Position numbers and translations under genes: made by a program | The notes under the pieces: model-generated | Seen by the model: the letters and a program-made list of their open reading frames with translations, nothing else | What the model was told of the DNA's origin: nothing | Databases searched by the model: none | Shown: piece by piece, positions 32,128 to 41,090 of the stretch | Layout of the letters: every line of letters starts with the position of its first letter | Numbering within the stretch: position 1 is the stretch's first letter | Source of the DNA: Chloroflexota bacterium | GTDB taxonomy: Bacteria; Chloroflexota; UBA6077; CF-72 | NCBI GenBank assembly: GCA_019239775.1 | Contig: JAFAZN010000224.1 | Coordinates: forward strand, 1 to 44,267 | DNA: 44,267 nt | Direction: 5' to 3'

Positions 32128-33745
32128 TCAAGCGTTCCGCTTACACGATACCAACCGGCGGTCCAATTGCGACCGCGAACGCGTACAACGGTGATCAGAC
32201 AATCGGCAGCGCACGACGAAGCGCGTATCGCCCGGACTCGATTGCACCGAAACGTCGCCGTGGTGGCCGTCAGCCAGGATTCTGCGCACGATGTCGAGCC
32301 CCAGACCGGTGCCTTTACCGGGGTTATCAATCAGGTTCGTCCACACCTGGTTCAGCTCTGTGCCGTGAGGAAAGTGTCGCTGCAATCCAGTTGAGGCACG
32401 CGCCCAGGGCCGTGTGTTCGACAGTGTCGGCCACGCCGTCGAGCCAGACTTCATCGAGACCGGCCGCCGTGAACGTCGAGGCGATTGTCCATGCGTTGTC
32501 GACATTGTGTTCGTCCAGCCAGGTGCCAACAGCGTCCTCGGCGTTCGCCAGGTCAATCGCGCTGCGCACCGCCGGCTGAGAAGCAGCAACCGCGTCGCGC
32601 TGCAGCCGGACCAGGTGCGCTAATTGGTCCGCAGATATGCCTGTCTCGGCCATCCATCCAACGACGTCTCTCAGCTGCTGCAGCCCGCCGCGCAGGTCAG
32701 TTGCATCGCGCAGTGCCGCGGCCGCCGGATTGTTGACCTCATGCGCCAGCCCCGCCGCAAGCCGTCCCAGCGAGATCAGTCGCTCGCGCTCGCGGACGGT
32801 TGCCTCCATACCCTCGAGTCGCTGCAGGTATCCGTCGAGAAAGTGCTTGGAGAGAGGCGACCACTCTCCGACAAGGCGGGCCAGCTCGCTGGATGCAAGT
32901 CGAAAGAATCGGGTCCGCTGACGCGCTTTCGCTGTTGCACGATAGCCAATCGGCGGACCTGTCCCCGTGAACCCTTGCAGGCCACCTCCGTACGTTCCAG
33001 GTCTTGATGCGGTGGTAATTGCAATCCGCTGACCGCCTACATTTCGCTCCAGATCCATTTCCCCGCTGAGCAGGACCCACAAGAACTCCGCCGGTTGCCC
33101 CTCAACGAAAACGGTCTCGCCGTCATTGAATTCCAGGACTGTGCCGAGCTCCGCCAACCTGCGCAACTGATCGGCGGACAGACTCTCGAAGAGAAATGTG
33201 GCGACAACGGGCATGCGGTCCGGACTGGGCGCGATTTGGGAGGCCGCCAACAGCTCGCGCGCTTCATCGCTCGTGTCGACATCCAGCCACTGAAACGGGA
33301 TCTGATTGCGCGCCAGCAGATCCTTGATCTCGTACGACCGCGAGGACCAACGGTGCCCGATGAGGCGAACGCCTTCGAAGGGTGGTTTGTAGCCTGCCAG
33401 CCATTCCTCAATCAGGTCGTCGAGCACCGCGTAGAGCTTTTGCTCAGTCGGGCTCCAGGGCTTGAGCAGATAGTAGTCGAGTCCGACTGCATTGATGGCA
33501 TGGATCGCCGCCTCGGTATCCGCGTAAGCCGTGAGTAACACGCGTTTCGCGTCCGCATAGAGCTCGAGTGACTGCTCGAGAAACTCCACGCCCGTCATAC
33601 CTGGCATCCGATGGTCCGCCAGGAGTACGGCGACTTCCTCTTCGGCGAGACGAAGCTCGCGCAGCACCTTGAGTGCCTCCGTGCCCGATTCCGAACGGAC
33701 GATCCGAAAGCGTTGCGCATACTGTCGCCGCAAGTCGCGCGTCAA
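32128..33745 (-). pseudogene. Broken receiver/cNMP-binding/histidine kinase gene
   Basis: Frame one gives a receiver domain with phosphoacceptor Asp in LLADHRMPGMTG and FLLTAYADT-like switch, but it begins at LTRDLRRQYAQRF (TTG 33745), missing the first strand and acidic pocket. Then come a cyclic-nucleotide-binding-like domain (GTVLEFNDGETVFVEGQPAE) and the H-box LGRLAAGLAHEVNNPAAAA. After LNWIAATL (about 32374) homology jumps to another frame, GTELNQVWTNLIDN, then directly to PGKGTGLGLDIVRRI at about 32322. Thus the phosphotransfer-to-ATPase linker and most of the ATP lid are deleted. The second frame ends at TGA 32128, next to the aldo/keto reductase start, which shows the original gene end. 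A shortened receiver-sensor protein (stop at 32327) might still be made. Confidence 0.75.
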
Positions 33746-33805
33746 GTGATAGGCTAGGTGACCTTGGATCCTGGATTCGGATTGAACCGCGACGGAGGGA
33801 CGCAC

Positions 33806-35599
33806 ATGGCGGCGGCTCGAAAAACTCACGCTGGCAGATGGACGCGGCGGCAGTTTCTGGAGATGGCCGCGGGAGTCGGGCTGATCGGCTCTCTGGCCGC
33901 AGCGTGCGCGCCCGCGCCGTCCGCCCCAGCTCCCTCCGCGCCAACGACCAGTGCACCCGCCGCGGCGACCACCGCATCGGCTGCCTCAGCCACTGCCGCC
34001 CCCGCCGCCCCGCCGACCACTGGAGCCGCCTCAGCCACCGTTGCACCCGCCGCCGGGGTGCCCGGCGGTGGACAGGCAATCATCTCCTTCGGCGAACCCG
34101 ACACGCTGCTAATGAGCGAATCGCGCGCCCTCGTCGGTGCCTACATTCGTAGCTTCATCGCCAACGGTCTGGTTCGTCTCAAGTACCCCGACATGACCGT
34201 GGTCGAAGACCTCGCGGACAAGTACTCCGCGTCGGCGGACGGCAAGACATACACGTTCGAGCTGCACCCGGGGGTGAAGTGGCAGGACGGCCAGACATTC
34301 AGCTCCGACGACGTGAAATTCACATTCGAGTACGCCGTCCACCCGGATAATCCACACCCGCTGACCGATGATTTCGCGAACATCGTCGGCGCCAAGGAAT
34401 TCAAAGCCAAGCAGGCCACCGAGATCAGCGGCTTGAAAGTGGGCCCGGACCACGTCGAATTCTCACTGATCGCACCGTCGCCCAGTTTCCTGGTGAATGT
34501 CGCAACGGCTATCATCATGCCCAAGCACGTCCTCCAGGATGTGGCGCCGGCCGACTTTCCCAAGCACCCCTTTGCACGCCAGCCGATTTATACCGGGCCC
34601 TTCAAGGTGGACGAGTGGAAGAGCGGCGAATCGATCGCCTACTCCGCATTTGCCGACCATTTCAAAGGTCGTCCCAAGCTCGACAAGGTCGTGCAGCGGA
34701 TCTTTCCCGACCCCACCACCTCGGTCACTGAGCTGCGTAGCGGTGGCATTCAGCAGGCGTTTATTGCCAGTCCCGACCAGTACCAGCAGTTCAAGAGTGA
34801 TTCGAGCTACACGACGCAGGAGCTGGCCGGCACGCTCGGTTGGTTCTTCTCGTGGGACATGACGAACCAGACGTTCCCGTTCGCGGAGAAAGACTTCCGT
34901 ATCGCGGTGAGCCACGCGGTCGACCGCAAGACGCTGGTGGATGCGCTGTTCCGTGGTTTGGCGGAGCCGGGCACCAGCCTCGCATCACCGCTTTCCTGGA
35001 TCTACAACCCGAACATCCCCACCTACGATTACGACCCCGCAAAGTCACAGCAGCTCCTGGATGGGCTCGGTTGGATGCCGGGGTCCGATGGAATTCGCGT
35101 CAAGAACGGCCAGCGGTTGGAGTACGCCATGATGGTCACCTCCACCACGAAGGACTGGTTCCTGGCGATCCAGCCGATGCTGCAGGCGGTGGGCGTCGGC
35201 ATCAGCAAGGTTGATGTCGTCGATTTTCCAACCTGGGTTAGCCGCCTCGCCATCGGCAAATATGAGTCAACGATGAATGGCTGGGGTAACTTCGCGATCG
35301 ATCCACGCGCAGATTTGGCCAATCATTTCTGGTCGCCAACCAAGGCGGCTCGCGGGGACGCAACCGGCTACAAGAACGATCAGGTTGACCAGTTGTTCGC
35401 ACAGGCCGCCAAGGCGAGCTCGCATGACGAAGAAAAGCGACTGTACGATCAGATCCAGATGCTGGTTGAAGCCGACTGCGTGTACGCGTATCTCTTCCGC
35501 CCGAAACAACTCGGCGCGAGCGTCAACAATCTGGTGCTGCCGAGCGCGAAAATCCAGGCAGAGATTTACGACGCGCTTCCCAGTTGGACTCTCAAATAG
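33806..35599 (+). CDS. ABC substrate-binding lipoprotein, family 5 (peptide/opine type), copy B
   Basis: The 597-residue protein starts at ATG 33806, six bases after GGAGGGA. The signal has a twin-arginine motif (TRRQFLEMAAG) and lipobox LAAAC with Cys34, then an Ala/Pro/Thr linker to about residue 90. The mature part has the family-5 features YTFELHPGVKWQDGQTFSSD, DVKFTFEYAVHPDNPHPLTD, FARQPIYTGPFKVDEW and VSHAVDRKTLVDALF. It is followed by dppB- and dppC-like genes in one operon, and so delivers its ligand to that permease. The ligand is unknown. Confidence 0.93.
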   Translation: MAAARKTHAGRWTRRQFLEMAAGVGLIGSLAAACAPAPSAPAPSAPTTSAPAAATTASAASATAAPAAPPTTGAASATVAPAAGVPGGGQAIISFGEPDTLLMSESRALVGAYIRSFIANGLVRLKYPDMTVVEDLADKYSASADGKTYTFELHPGVKWQDGQTFSSDDVKFTFEYAVHPDNPHPLTDDFANIVGAKEFKAKQATEISGLKVGPDHVEFSLIAPSPSFLVNVATAIIMPKHVLQDVAPADFPKHPFARQPIYTGPFKVDEWKSGESIAYSAFADHFKGRPKLDKVVQRIFPDPTTSVTELRSGGIQQAFIASPDQYQQFKSDSSYTTQELAGTLGWFFSWDMTNQTFPFAEKDFRIAVSHAVDRKTLVDALFRGLAEPGTSLASPLSWIYNPNIPTYDYDPAKSQQLLDGLGWMPGSDGIRVKNGQRLEYAMMVTSTTKDWFLAIQPMLQAVGVGISKVDVVDFPTWVSRLAIGKYESTMNGWGNFAIDPRADLANHFWSPTKAARGDATGYKNDQVDQLFAQAAKASSHDEEKRLYDQIQMLVEADCVYAYLFRPKQLGASVNNLVLPSAKIQAEIYDALPSWTLK

Positions 35600-35614
35600 A
35601 GGTGTAAACAACCA

Positions 35615-36568
35615 CTGGCCCGGTACATCATTCGGCGACTGCTGCTGATGATTCCGCTGATCATCGGTGTCTCGGTGCTGTCGTACGCGATCATCATTCT
35701 TGCTCCTGGCGATCCCGCCAAGCTCCTGGCAGATCCAGAAAAGATGACGGCCGAGTCATACGTCGCCATGCGTGCGGAATTGGGCCTCGACGATCCGGGC
35801 CCCGTGCGCTACGTCAAAACAATGTCGTCGCTGTTCACCGGTGAGCTGCGCTCTTTCAGAACTCAGCAGCGGGTGGTTGACGCCATCGGCGAGCGTCTGC
35901 CCACCTCACTTTCGCTTGGCGGCCTGGCGATCTTGTTTGGCCTCGTATTCGGCACGTTGATTGGCGCCCTTCAGGCGATCAAACCGTATAGCCGCCTGGA
36001 CGATCTCGGAACACTGCTGTCGCTGACCGGCTTTTCGCTCCCGCAGTTCTGGTTCGGGCTGATGTTGGTGATGCTCTTCGGCGTGCGGTTGCACTGGTTG
36101 CCGTCGAGCGGGATCCGGCCGGTTTCCGCGACGGGGTGGAATCCGCTCGAAATGGCACCGTACCTGGTGATGCCGACGGTCGTCCTCGGGACCGGTCTGC
36201 TGGCGTACGTCGCACGCTTTGTGCGCTCGTCGATGCTCGAAGTGCTCGACCAGGACCACGTGCGCACCGCCCGCTCCAAGGGACTCCCGGAGCCTACCAT
36301 CATCATCCGCCACGTCCTCCGCAATTCACTCCTGCCAGTCATCACGATCGCCGGCTTCCTTTTACCGTTGTTGATCGGTGGTGCGGTGGTGGTCGAGTAC
36401 GTGTTTGCGCTGCCTGGGATGGGGCGTCTGGCAGTCGACTCCGTCTTCGCTCGCGACTATCCCGTGATCCTCACGCTCACCATCTTCAGCGCCATCGCGG
36501 TGATCCTCGGCAATCTCGTCGCCGACGTGCTCTACGCCGTCGCCGATCCACGCATCCGCTATGGCTGA
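35615..36568 (+). CDS. Peptide-type ABC transporter permease, DppB family
   Basis: The family's invariant start (M)xRYIxRRLLLMIPLIIGVS is present as LARYIIRRLLLMIPLII, but the first codon is CTG at 35615. The upstream in-frame codons contain no ATG, GTG or TTG before the TAG at 35597, and AGAGGTG at 35598-35604 is well placed for the CTG. The first ATG (35648) would remove 11 conserved residues. The 317-residue protein has six membrane segments and the EAA loop RTARSKGLPEPTIIIRHVL. Either a CTG start is used or the codon is mutated. It overlaps dppC by 8 bases. Confidence 0.85.
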   Translation: MARYIIRRLLLMIPLIIGVSVLSYAIIILAPGDPAKLLADPEKMTAESYVAMRAELGLDDPGPVRYVKTMSSLFTGELRSFRTQQRVVDAIGERLPTSLSLGGLAILFGLVFGTLIGALQAIKPYSRLDDLGTLLSLTGFSLPQFWFGLMLVMLFGVRLHWLPSSGIRPVSATGWNPLEMAPYLVMPTVVLGTGLLAYVARFVRSSMLEVLDQDHVRTARSKGLPEPTIIIRHVLRNSLLPVITIAGFLLPLLIGGAVVVEYVFALPGMGRLAVDSVFARDYPVILTLTIFSAIAVILGNLVADVLYAVADPRIRYG

Positions 36569-37460
36569 CGTCGCCACGGCGATCGCCGTCGCGGCTCGAT
36601 CTTCCGACCGGTCGGCACCGCGCCGCCGCGGCCTCGCGCTCCGCCTGGTCGGCAACGAGCGCGTGGTGGTGGGCTGCGCAGTCCTGCTTGTGGCCTTCTT
36701 CGTCGCCGTCTTTGCCAGTCAACTGGCGCCGTACGACCCCAACATGCAGATCCTCACTGCGCGATTTGGTCCACCCAACTTGGCGCACTTGCTGGGGAGC
36801 GACCAACTCGGACGGGATGTGCTCAGCAGGGTGATCTGGGGATCTCGCGTTTCGCTGGTGGTTGGATTCTCTTCGGTGATGATCACGATCATCATCGGCA
36901 CGGCAATCGGTCTCGTCGCCGGATACAGTGGCGGCTGGATCGACGCACTGCTCATGCGATTCGTCGACGTTTTCATTTCGATTCCGGTGTTCATTCTCCT
37001 GCTGACGATCGTTGCAATTTATGGGGCAAACGAGCCACTGCTTATCGCGTTCATTGGTATCTCCGGGTTTCCTGGCGCGGCGCGCATCGTGCGAGCGGAG
37101 GTCCTCGCCCTCGTGCCGCGCGAGTTCATTACCGCCTCACGAGTGATCGGGTCGACGCCATGGCGGATCATGGTGCGCCACATCCTGCCCAACCTGCTTT
37201 CGATCATCATCGTCTCCGCCACACTCCGGGTGGGTGCGGCGATGCTCACTGAGGCCGCGCTCAGCTATTTCGGACTTGGGGTCCCGCCGCCGGCGCCGGC
37301 CTGGGGCGGGATGGTGGCCGACGGTCGGACCTCGCTGGACGTTGCCTGGTGGGTCTCCACCTTTCCGGGTGTGGCGCTGCTGGTGGTGGTCATCGCCACC
37401 AACCTGGTTGGCGACGGGCTACGAGACGTGCTCGACCCGCGCCGCGCTCACCTCGACTGA
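36561..37460 (+). CDS. Peptide-type ABC transporter permease, DppC family
   Basis: The 299-residue permease has a cytosolic N-terminus, a first membrane helix (VVVGCAVLLVAFFVAVFASQ), the DppC-specific LLGSDQLGRDVLSRVIWGSR segment and the EAA loop SRVIGSTPWRIMVRHILPN, and ends GDGLRDVLDPR as family members do. Its ATG overlaps the DppB stop by 8 bases. No DppD/DppF ATPases follow; the next gene is convergent and overlaps this one by 42 bases. ATPases must be supplied from elsewhere. Confidence 0.93.
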   Translation: MADVATAIAVAARSSDRSAPRRRGLALRLVGNERVVVGCAVLLVAFFVAVFASQLAPYDPNMQILTARFGPPNLAHLLGSDQLGRDVLSRVIWGSRVSLVVGFSSVMITIIIGTAIGLVAGYSGGWIDALLMRFVDVFISIPVFILLLTIVAIYGANEPLLIAFIGISGFPGAARIVRAEVLALVPREFITASRVIGSTPWRIMVRHILPNLLSIIIVSATLRVGAAMLTEAALSYFGLGVPPPAPAWGGMVADGRTSLDVAWWVSTFPGVALLVVVIATNLVGDGLRDVLDPRRAHLD

Positions 37461-38747
37461 TTTTGCTGATCCAAAGGTGTCATCCAGGAACCTGAGGACT
37501 TCTCGCCACGACTCCTCGCGCGCCGCGGCGTAGGCTTTCGGCGTTCCGCCATAGGCGAAGAGCTCGCCGGTAAGCGGATGTCGCGAAGCGAGCACGGTCG
37601 TCGGCACATATGGTGTACCGATCATGTGCCCGGCGCCCGCATAGGCGAGGTGACGGTATGGGTGCGGGAAGTGGTGCTCTTCGAGGCGCCGCCGCGCTAT
37701 CTCAGCCAAGCGTTCTGACGGCCACATCGCGTCATCCTTGCCGGAGATCAGCAGGACTGGCCCGTTGATCCGTTCGACCGGAATCTCTGCCCGAGACACC
37801 GCCTCCTCATCTTCCATGCCGCGGAGGAAACGTTGGGTGAGTGGAATCGGTACTCCCGGTGGGGTTGGCGGCGGCTCCGGCGACAACTTCTCGACGCGCG
37901 GCTGCATGTAGGGAACGGCGGCGCCGCGGAACGTCCATGCCGCGGTGGCGCCACGTACGCCCGAACGGCCGATGCCGCCATGCACGATCCCGCTCGGAAC
38001 GTACGCGATGACTGCCTTCACCGCGGAGAACGTCGCGCCGAGCAGCAGAACCAGCTCACCGCCACGCGAGGTCCCCGAAACCGCGATGCGGTCGCCATCG
38101 AGACGTGGCTGGCGTTGCAACCACTGGATAGCCGTTTCAAAGTATTCGAGCGGAATGTCGATCAGATCCTGGGGGAGATCCGGGTAATTGAAATACGCTA
38201 GCGCGAAGCCCGCGTAGCCGTGCGAGGCGTACAGCGCTGCGCCGCTCTCGGAGAGTCCACCACCCGAGCCAGGGAGGGTGATAACCGCCGGATGGGGACC
38301 GGCACCCCGCGGCACAAATAGCGTGCCAACAAGACCCTCGTCGCGAACGGGGATCCGTTCAACGCCATCCGCCACGTACAGACGCTCCGCAGTGGTCCGC
38401 ACCACTGCAGCGCCGTCGATTTCAGCGACCAGTTCAACTGGCAATGGCGTTGGTTGTTGGCGAAAGAACGGTCCCTGGTTGGGTTCGTCCGCATCCAACG
38501 CCATGGACCAGATCAGGCCCATGGCATCGGCGTCCGCGTACGTGCCGGATTGTGGCGCCTGCTCGCGAACCTCCACCTCGCCGCTGGAATTCGCGATGAA
38601 TATGGCATGCGCGCGCCATGTCCTCGCGAGATCATCCGTCTGGGAGGCGCGCAGCGTCACAAGATCGCCGGGTCGCAGCCCAGTCAACCGAATCGCGAGC
38701 GGCTCATCAACCATGCCCCGCTGAGGCTCAACGTGGATTTCAATCAT
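37419..38747 (-). CDS. BAAT-type acyl-CoA thioesterase/hydrolase (alpha/beta hydrolase)
   Basis: The 442-residue protein starts at ATG 38747, five bases after the luciferase-like gene. Residues 1-125 are an acyl-CoA-thioester-hydrolase N-terminal beta-sandwich (IEIHVEPQRGMVDEPLAIRL). Residues 130-435 are an alpha/beta hydrolase of the BAAT C-terminal type: oxyanion segment LPGSGGGLSES, nucleophile elbow SGTSRGGE with Ser227, acid Asp338/339 in SGKDDAMWPS and His374 in GAGHMIG. Vertebrate BAAT uses Cys; Ser is usual in bacterial members. Substrate may be an acyl-CoA or an ester/amide made by the upstream oxidoreductases. Its 3' end overlaps the convergent DppC gene by 42 bases. Confidence 0.85.
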   Translation of the reverse strand: MIEIHVEPQRGMVDEPLAIRLTGLRPGDLVTLRASQTDDLARTWRAHAIFIANSSGEVEVREQAPQSGTYADADAMGLIWSMALDADEPNQGPFFRQQPTPLPVELVAEIDGAAVVRTTAERLYVADGVERIPVRDEGLVGTLFVPRGAGPHPAVITLPGSGGGLSESGAALYASHGYAGFALAYFNYPDLPQDLIDIPLEYFETAIQWLQRQPRLDGDRIAVSGTSRGGELVLLLGATFSAVKAVIAYVPSGIVHGGIGRSGVRGATAAWTFRGAAVPYMQPRVEKLSPEPPPTPPGVPIPLTQRFLRGMEDEEAVSRAEIPVERINGPVLLISGKDDAMWPSERLAEIARRRLEEHHFPHPYRHLAYAGAGHMIGTPYVPTTVLASRHPLTGELFAYGGTPKAYAAAREESWREVLRFLDDTFGSAKSVEVSAARVEHVS

Positions 38748-38752
38748 GGCAG

Positions 38753-39724
38753 TCAATCCATCAGGCTCGGCAGGACTTCGCGCATGACTCGCTCCAATTG
38801 ACCGAATTGATCCCAGCCGGTCATGCGCAGCGTCACCTCGTCGAAGCCCATCTCCTTGTACACGCGCAAGTGCTCGACGCACTCCGACGGTGAGCCCGTG
38901 GCGGTCCATCCGTCGACATAGCTGAGCGGATAATCCATGGTGTAGTACGTATCGAGGAACCGCTTGGACTCGTCGAGCGCCGCCCTACGATCGTCATTCA
39001 CATTGATGTTGTGGTACAGGTGGGTTTCTATTGTTCGTGGATCACGCCCGGCGTCTTCGGCCATTCGACGCAATTCTTGCATGCGCCAGCCCACGTCGGC
39101 GCGATCCCACAGCGACGTCTCCCACCCATCCGCGTGGTTGACCACACGTCGCAGCGTGCGGCGAATCGCTTCCTGGTCGCCGGGTGGCGGATTGTTCGCG
39201 ATCCAGACCGGCGGACGTGGTTTTGCGGCCGGCTTGGGGTCGATGGTAATGCCCTCGCAACGATAATGGCGGCCTTCGAAGGACACATTGTCCTCCGTCC
39301 ACAGCAGTTTCACGAGTTCGATCCATTCGAGCATACGTTGCACGCGATCACGACGCTGCAGTCCGTAAAGCTCGCCTTCGATGCGTCCACCCTCCTGCGG
39401 CACAATGCCCGTGCAGACCACCAGCACCGTACGGCCACCGGACAGTAGATCCAGACTCGCCCATTGGTACGCGAGCAGCACCGGATCGCGCAGCGGGAAG
39501 CTCGCCATGCATGCTGGACCAAGCCGCACACGACGTGTGCGAGCCGCAATGCCGCCGAGTAGAGCGATGGATTCCATGCGTGGTTTGCCCAACAGCGAGT
39601 CGCCGACCCAGACCGATTGAAAGAGTTCTGACTCATCGGCGATCTGCGCCATGCGCAGCATCTCTTCGGGAGTGGTGACGCCAAACAGAACGCCGCGATT
39701 GGGCAATGTCAGCCCAAAGCGCAT
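38753..39724 (-). CDS. Luciferase-like (LLM class) flavin/F420-type oxidoreductase, copy 1
   Basis: The 323-residue protein is a bacterial-luciferase-like TIM barrel: GLTLPNRGVLFG at the start, VWVGDSLLGKPRMESI, RLGPACMASFPLRDPVLLAY, GGRTVLVVCTGI, FEGRHYRCEGITIDPKP and PPVWIANN. Family enzymes use reduced FMN or F420 to oxygenate or reduce small organics; the cofactor cannot be settled here. A hand count against copy 2 gives 82 identical residues among the first 100. The leader has a TAACAT -10-like element and AGGAG, so it may be transcribed from its own promoter as well as from the operon. Confidence 0.9.
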   Translation of the reverse strand: MRFGLTLPNRGVLFGVTTPEEMLRMAQIADESELFQSVWVGDSLLGKPRMESIALLGGIAARTRRVRLGPACMASFPLRDPVLLAYQWASLDLLSGGRTVLVVCTGIVPQEGGRIEGELYGLQRRDRVQRMLEWIELVKLLWTEDNVSFEGRHYRCEGITIDPKPAAKPRPPVWIANNPPPGDQEAIRRTLRRVVNHADGWETSLWDRADVGWRMQELRRMAEDAGRDPRTIETHLYHNINVNDDRRAALDESKRFLDTYYTMDYPLSYVDGWTATGSPSECVEHLRVYKEMGFDEVTLRMTGWDQFGQLERVMREVLPSLMD

Positions 39725-39761
39725 GTCTTCATTTCTCCTCTCGTGCTAAGCGGGTGCTATG
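39725..39761 (-). promoter_or_regulatory. Possible internal promoter duplicated from the copy-2 leader
   Basis: In minus-strand sense the 37-base gap between the amidohydrolase and luciferase-like copy 1 reads CGGCTAACATAGCACC and then AGAGGAG. The leader of copy 2 (minus strand, about 42160-42140) reads CGGCTACCATATCGCACC and then AGAGGA. The shared TAnCAT could be a -10 hexamer. The resemblance suggests the gene duplication carried its promoter along. Confidence 0.4.
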
Positions 39762-41090
39762 TTAGCCGGACGGGGTTGACCGACCTTGTTCGCGGAGCGT
39801 AGCCGCCTCATACACTCGGCCGGCTTTCACCACCATCCGCACCCGCCGCGCATTTTGGATGTCCGAAAGCGGATCCGCCTCTACGAGGACAATGTCGGCC
39901 AGCTTGCCAGGTTCGATTGTGCCAAGTATCTCCGACTGCCCAAGCGCATCCGCCGCGGTAACGGTCGCGGCCTGGAGCGCAGCCAACGGACTGAGCCCGG
40001 AGTCAACGAGCAAGGCCAGCTCATGTTGTAGCCCCAGCCCCGGCAGCTGCTTGCCCAACCCGAAACAGTCCGTGCCGGCAAGCAGCCGCGCACCTGCCTC
40101 GTGAAGCATCTGCACCAACCGCTGGCGTTTCCGAAATCCGTTACGCGCCGTTTCCAGATTCACTTCGGAGCTGTCAAAGATCGGCGGACGCTCCTCGCGC
40201 GCGAACGCCTGGCGCACCGCCTCCGGCACGTCTGCATTGGCGGGATGCTCGGTGTCGATCGCGTAGCCGTCGAGACTGAGCGCTGAGTCCACCAGCAGCG
40301 TTGGATCGAAGAATACGCGCGAGTCGGCGACGAGCCGGATCAAGCGTTGCATCTGCTCCGACTCCAGCTCGAACCGCTCCCAGAGCAGCGTTTCACGCCG
40401 TGCCACCGGGAGTGAGTCGATCCGGTCTGCTTCATCCGACGGCAGTAGTTCGCGGCCGGTGATGCGAATATGCTCCAGGCAATCCATGCCGAGCTGGATC
40501 GCCCGCGTCATCGTGATCGTGCGCGGCACGTGGCCGGTGACCCGCAGTCCGAGTCGATGCGCAGTGTCGAGAATCACCTGCAGTGATGCCTCCGGCACCC
40601 AGTTGTAGATCTTGATGAAGTCGACGCCCTGGCTGGCAAGGAACTCGACGGCACTGCGCGCACGCTCTGGTGTATCCACCATGATCGACATGGCCGGCCA
40701 GACCGGGGTTGCGCCATCCAGGAGTGGTCCCGCGAAAAACACTCTCGGACCGATGTGCGAGCCACTCTCGATCCGGTTTCGTAGCAGGCGGAGGAGTGTG
40801 AGATTGCCACCTGTGTCGCGCACTGTGGTGACGCCGTACGCCAGGTACAAATGGTGGAGCTTGTCTTTGCGCACATTCGGTCCGCCGGTGATGTGAGCGT
40901 GCATGTCCATGAGTCCCGGCAACAACCACATGCCCGTGGCGTCGACGGTGCGCGCACTCTCCGGGGTATTCTCGCCAACGCTGATGGCGGCAATACGCCC
41001 GCCCTCAATCAGCACTGTTGCGTTGCGCCGTTGGGCGCCCGTGCGGACGTCGATGACCGTCCCGCCCGTAAGCGCGAGAACTTCGCTCAC
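39762..41090 (-). CDS. Amidohydrolase-superfamily hydrolase (imidazolonepropionase/prolidase-like)
   Basis: Read from GTG 41090, which overlaps the stop of luciferase-like copy 2 (GTGA) and follows GGAAGGTGG, the product is 442 residues. The binuclear metal site is complete: His64-x-His66 (MDMHAHITGG), Lys160 (FIKIYNW, candidate carboxylated lysine), His187 (TGHVPRT), His207 (EHIRI) and Asp341 (AGTDCFG). The N- and C-terminal beta segments (VLALTGGTVIDVRTG; IEPGKLADIVLVEADPL) are typical. It hydrolyses an amide, cyclic imide or phosphoester-like bond; the substrate is unknown. It sits between two oxidoreductase copies, so it probably acts on their substrate or product. Confidence 0.9.
   Translation of the reverse strand: MSEVLALTGGTVIDVRTGAQRRNATVLIEGGRIAAISVGENTPESARTVDATGMWLLPGLMDMHAHITGGPNVRKDKLHHLYLAYGVTTVRDTGGNLTLLRLLRNRIESGSHIGPRVFFAGPLLDGATPVWPAMSIMVDTPERARSAVEFLASQGVDFIKIYNWVPEASLQVILDTAHRLGLRVTGHVPRTITMTRAIQLGMDCLEHIRITGRELLPSDEADRIDSLPVARRETLLWERFELESEQMQRLIRLVADSRVFFDPTLLVDSALSLDGYAIDTEHPANADVPEAVRQAFAREERPPIFDSSEVNLETARNGFRKRQRLVQMLHEAGARLLAGTDCFGLGKQLPGLGLQHELALLVDSGLSPLAALQAATVTAADALGQSEILGTIEPGKLADIVLVEADPLSDIQNARRVRMVVKAGRVYEAATLREQGRSTPSG

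Noticed and set aside
32127-32330. Longer aldo/keto reductase reading starting at 32330
   Set aside because: The upstream part lies in the kinase remnant; GTG 32126 matches the usual family start (QRRQLGRDG...VIGFGAWPIGG).
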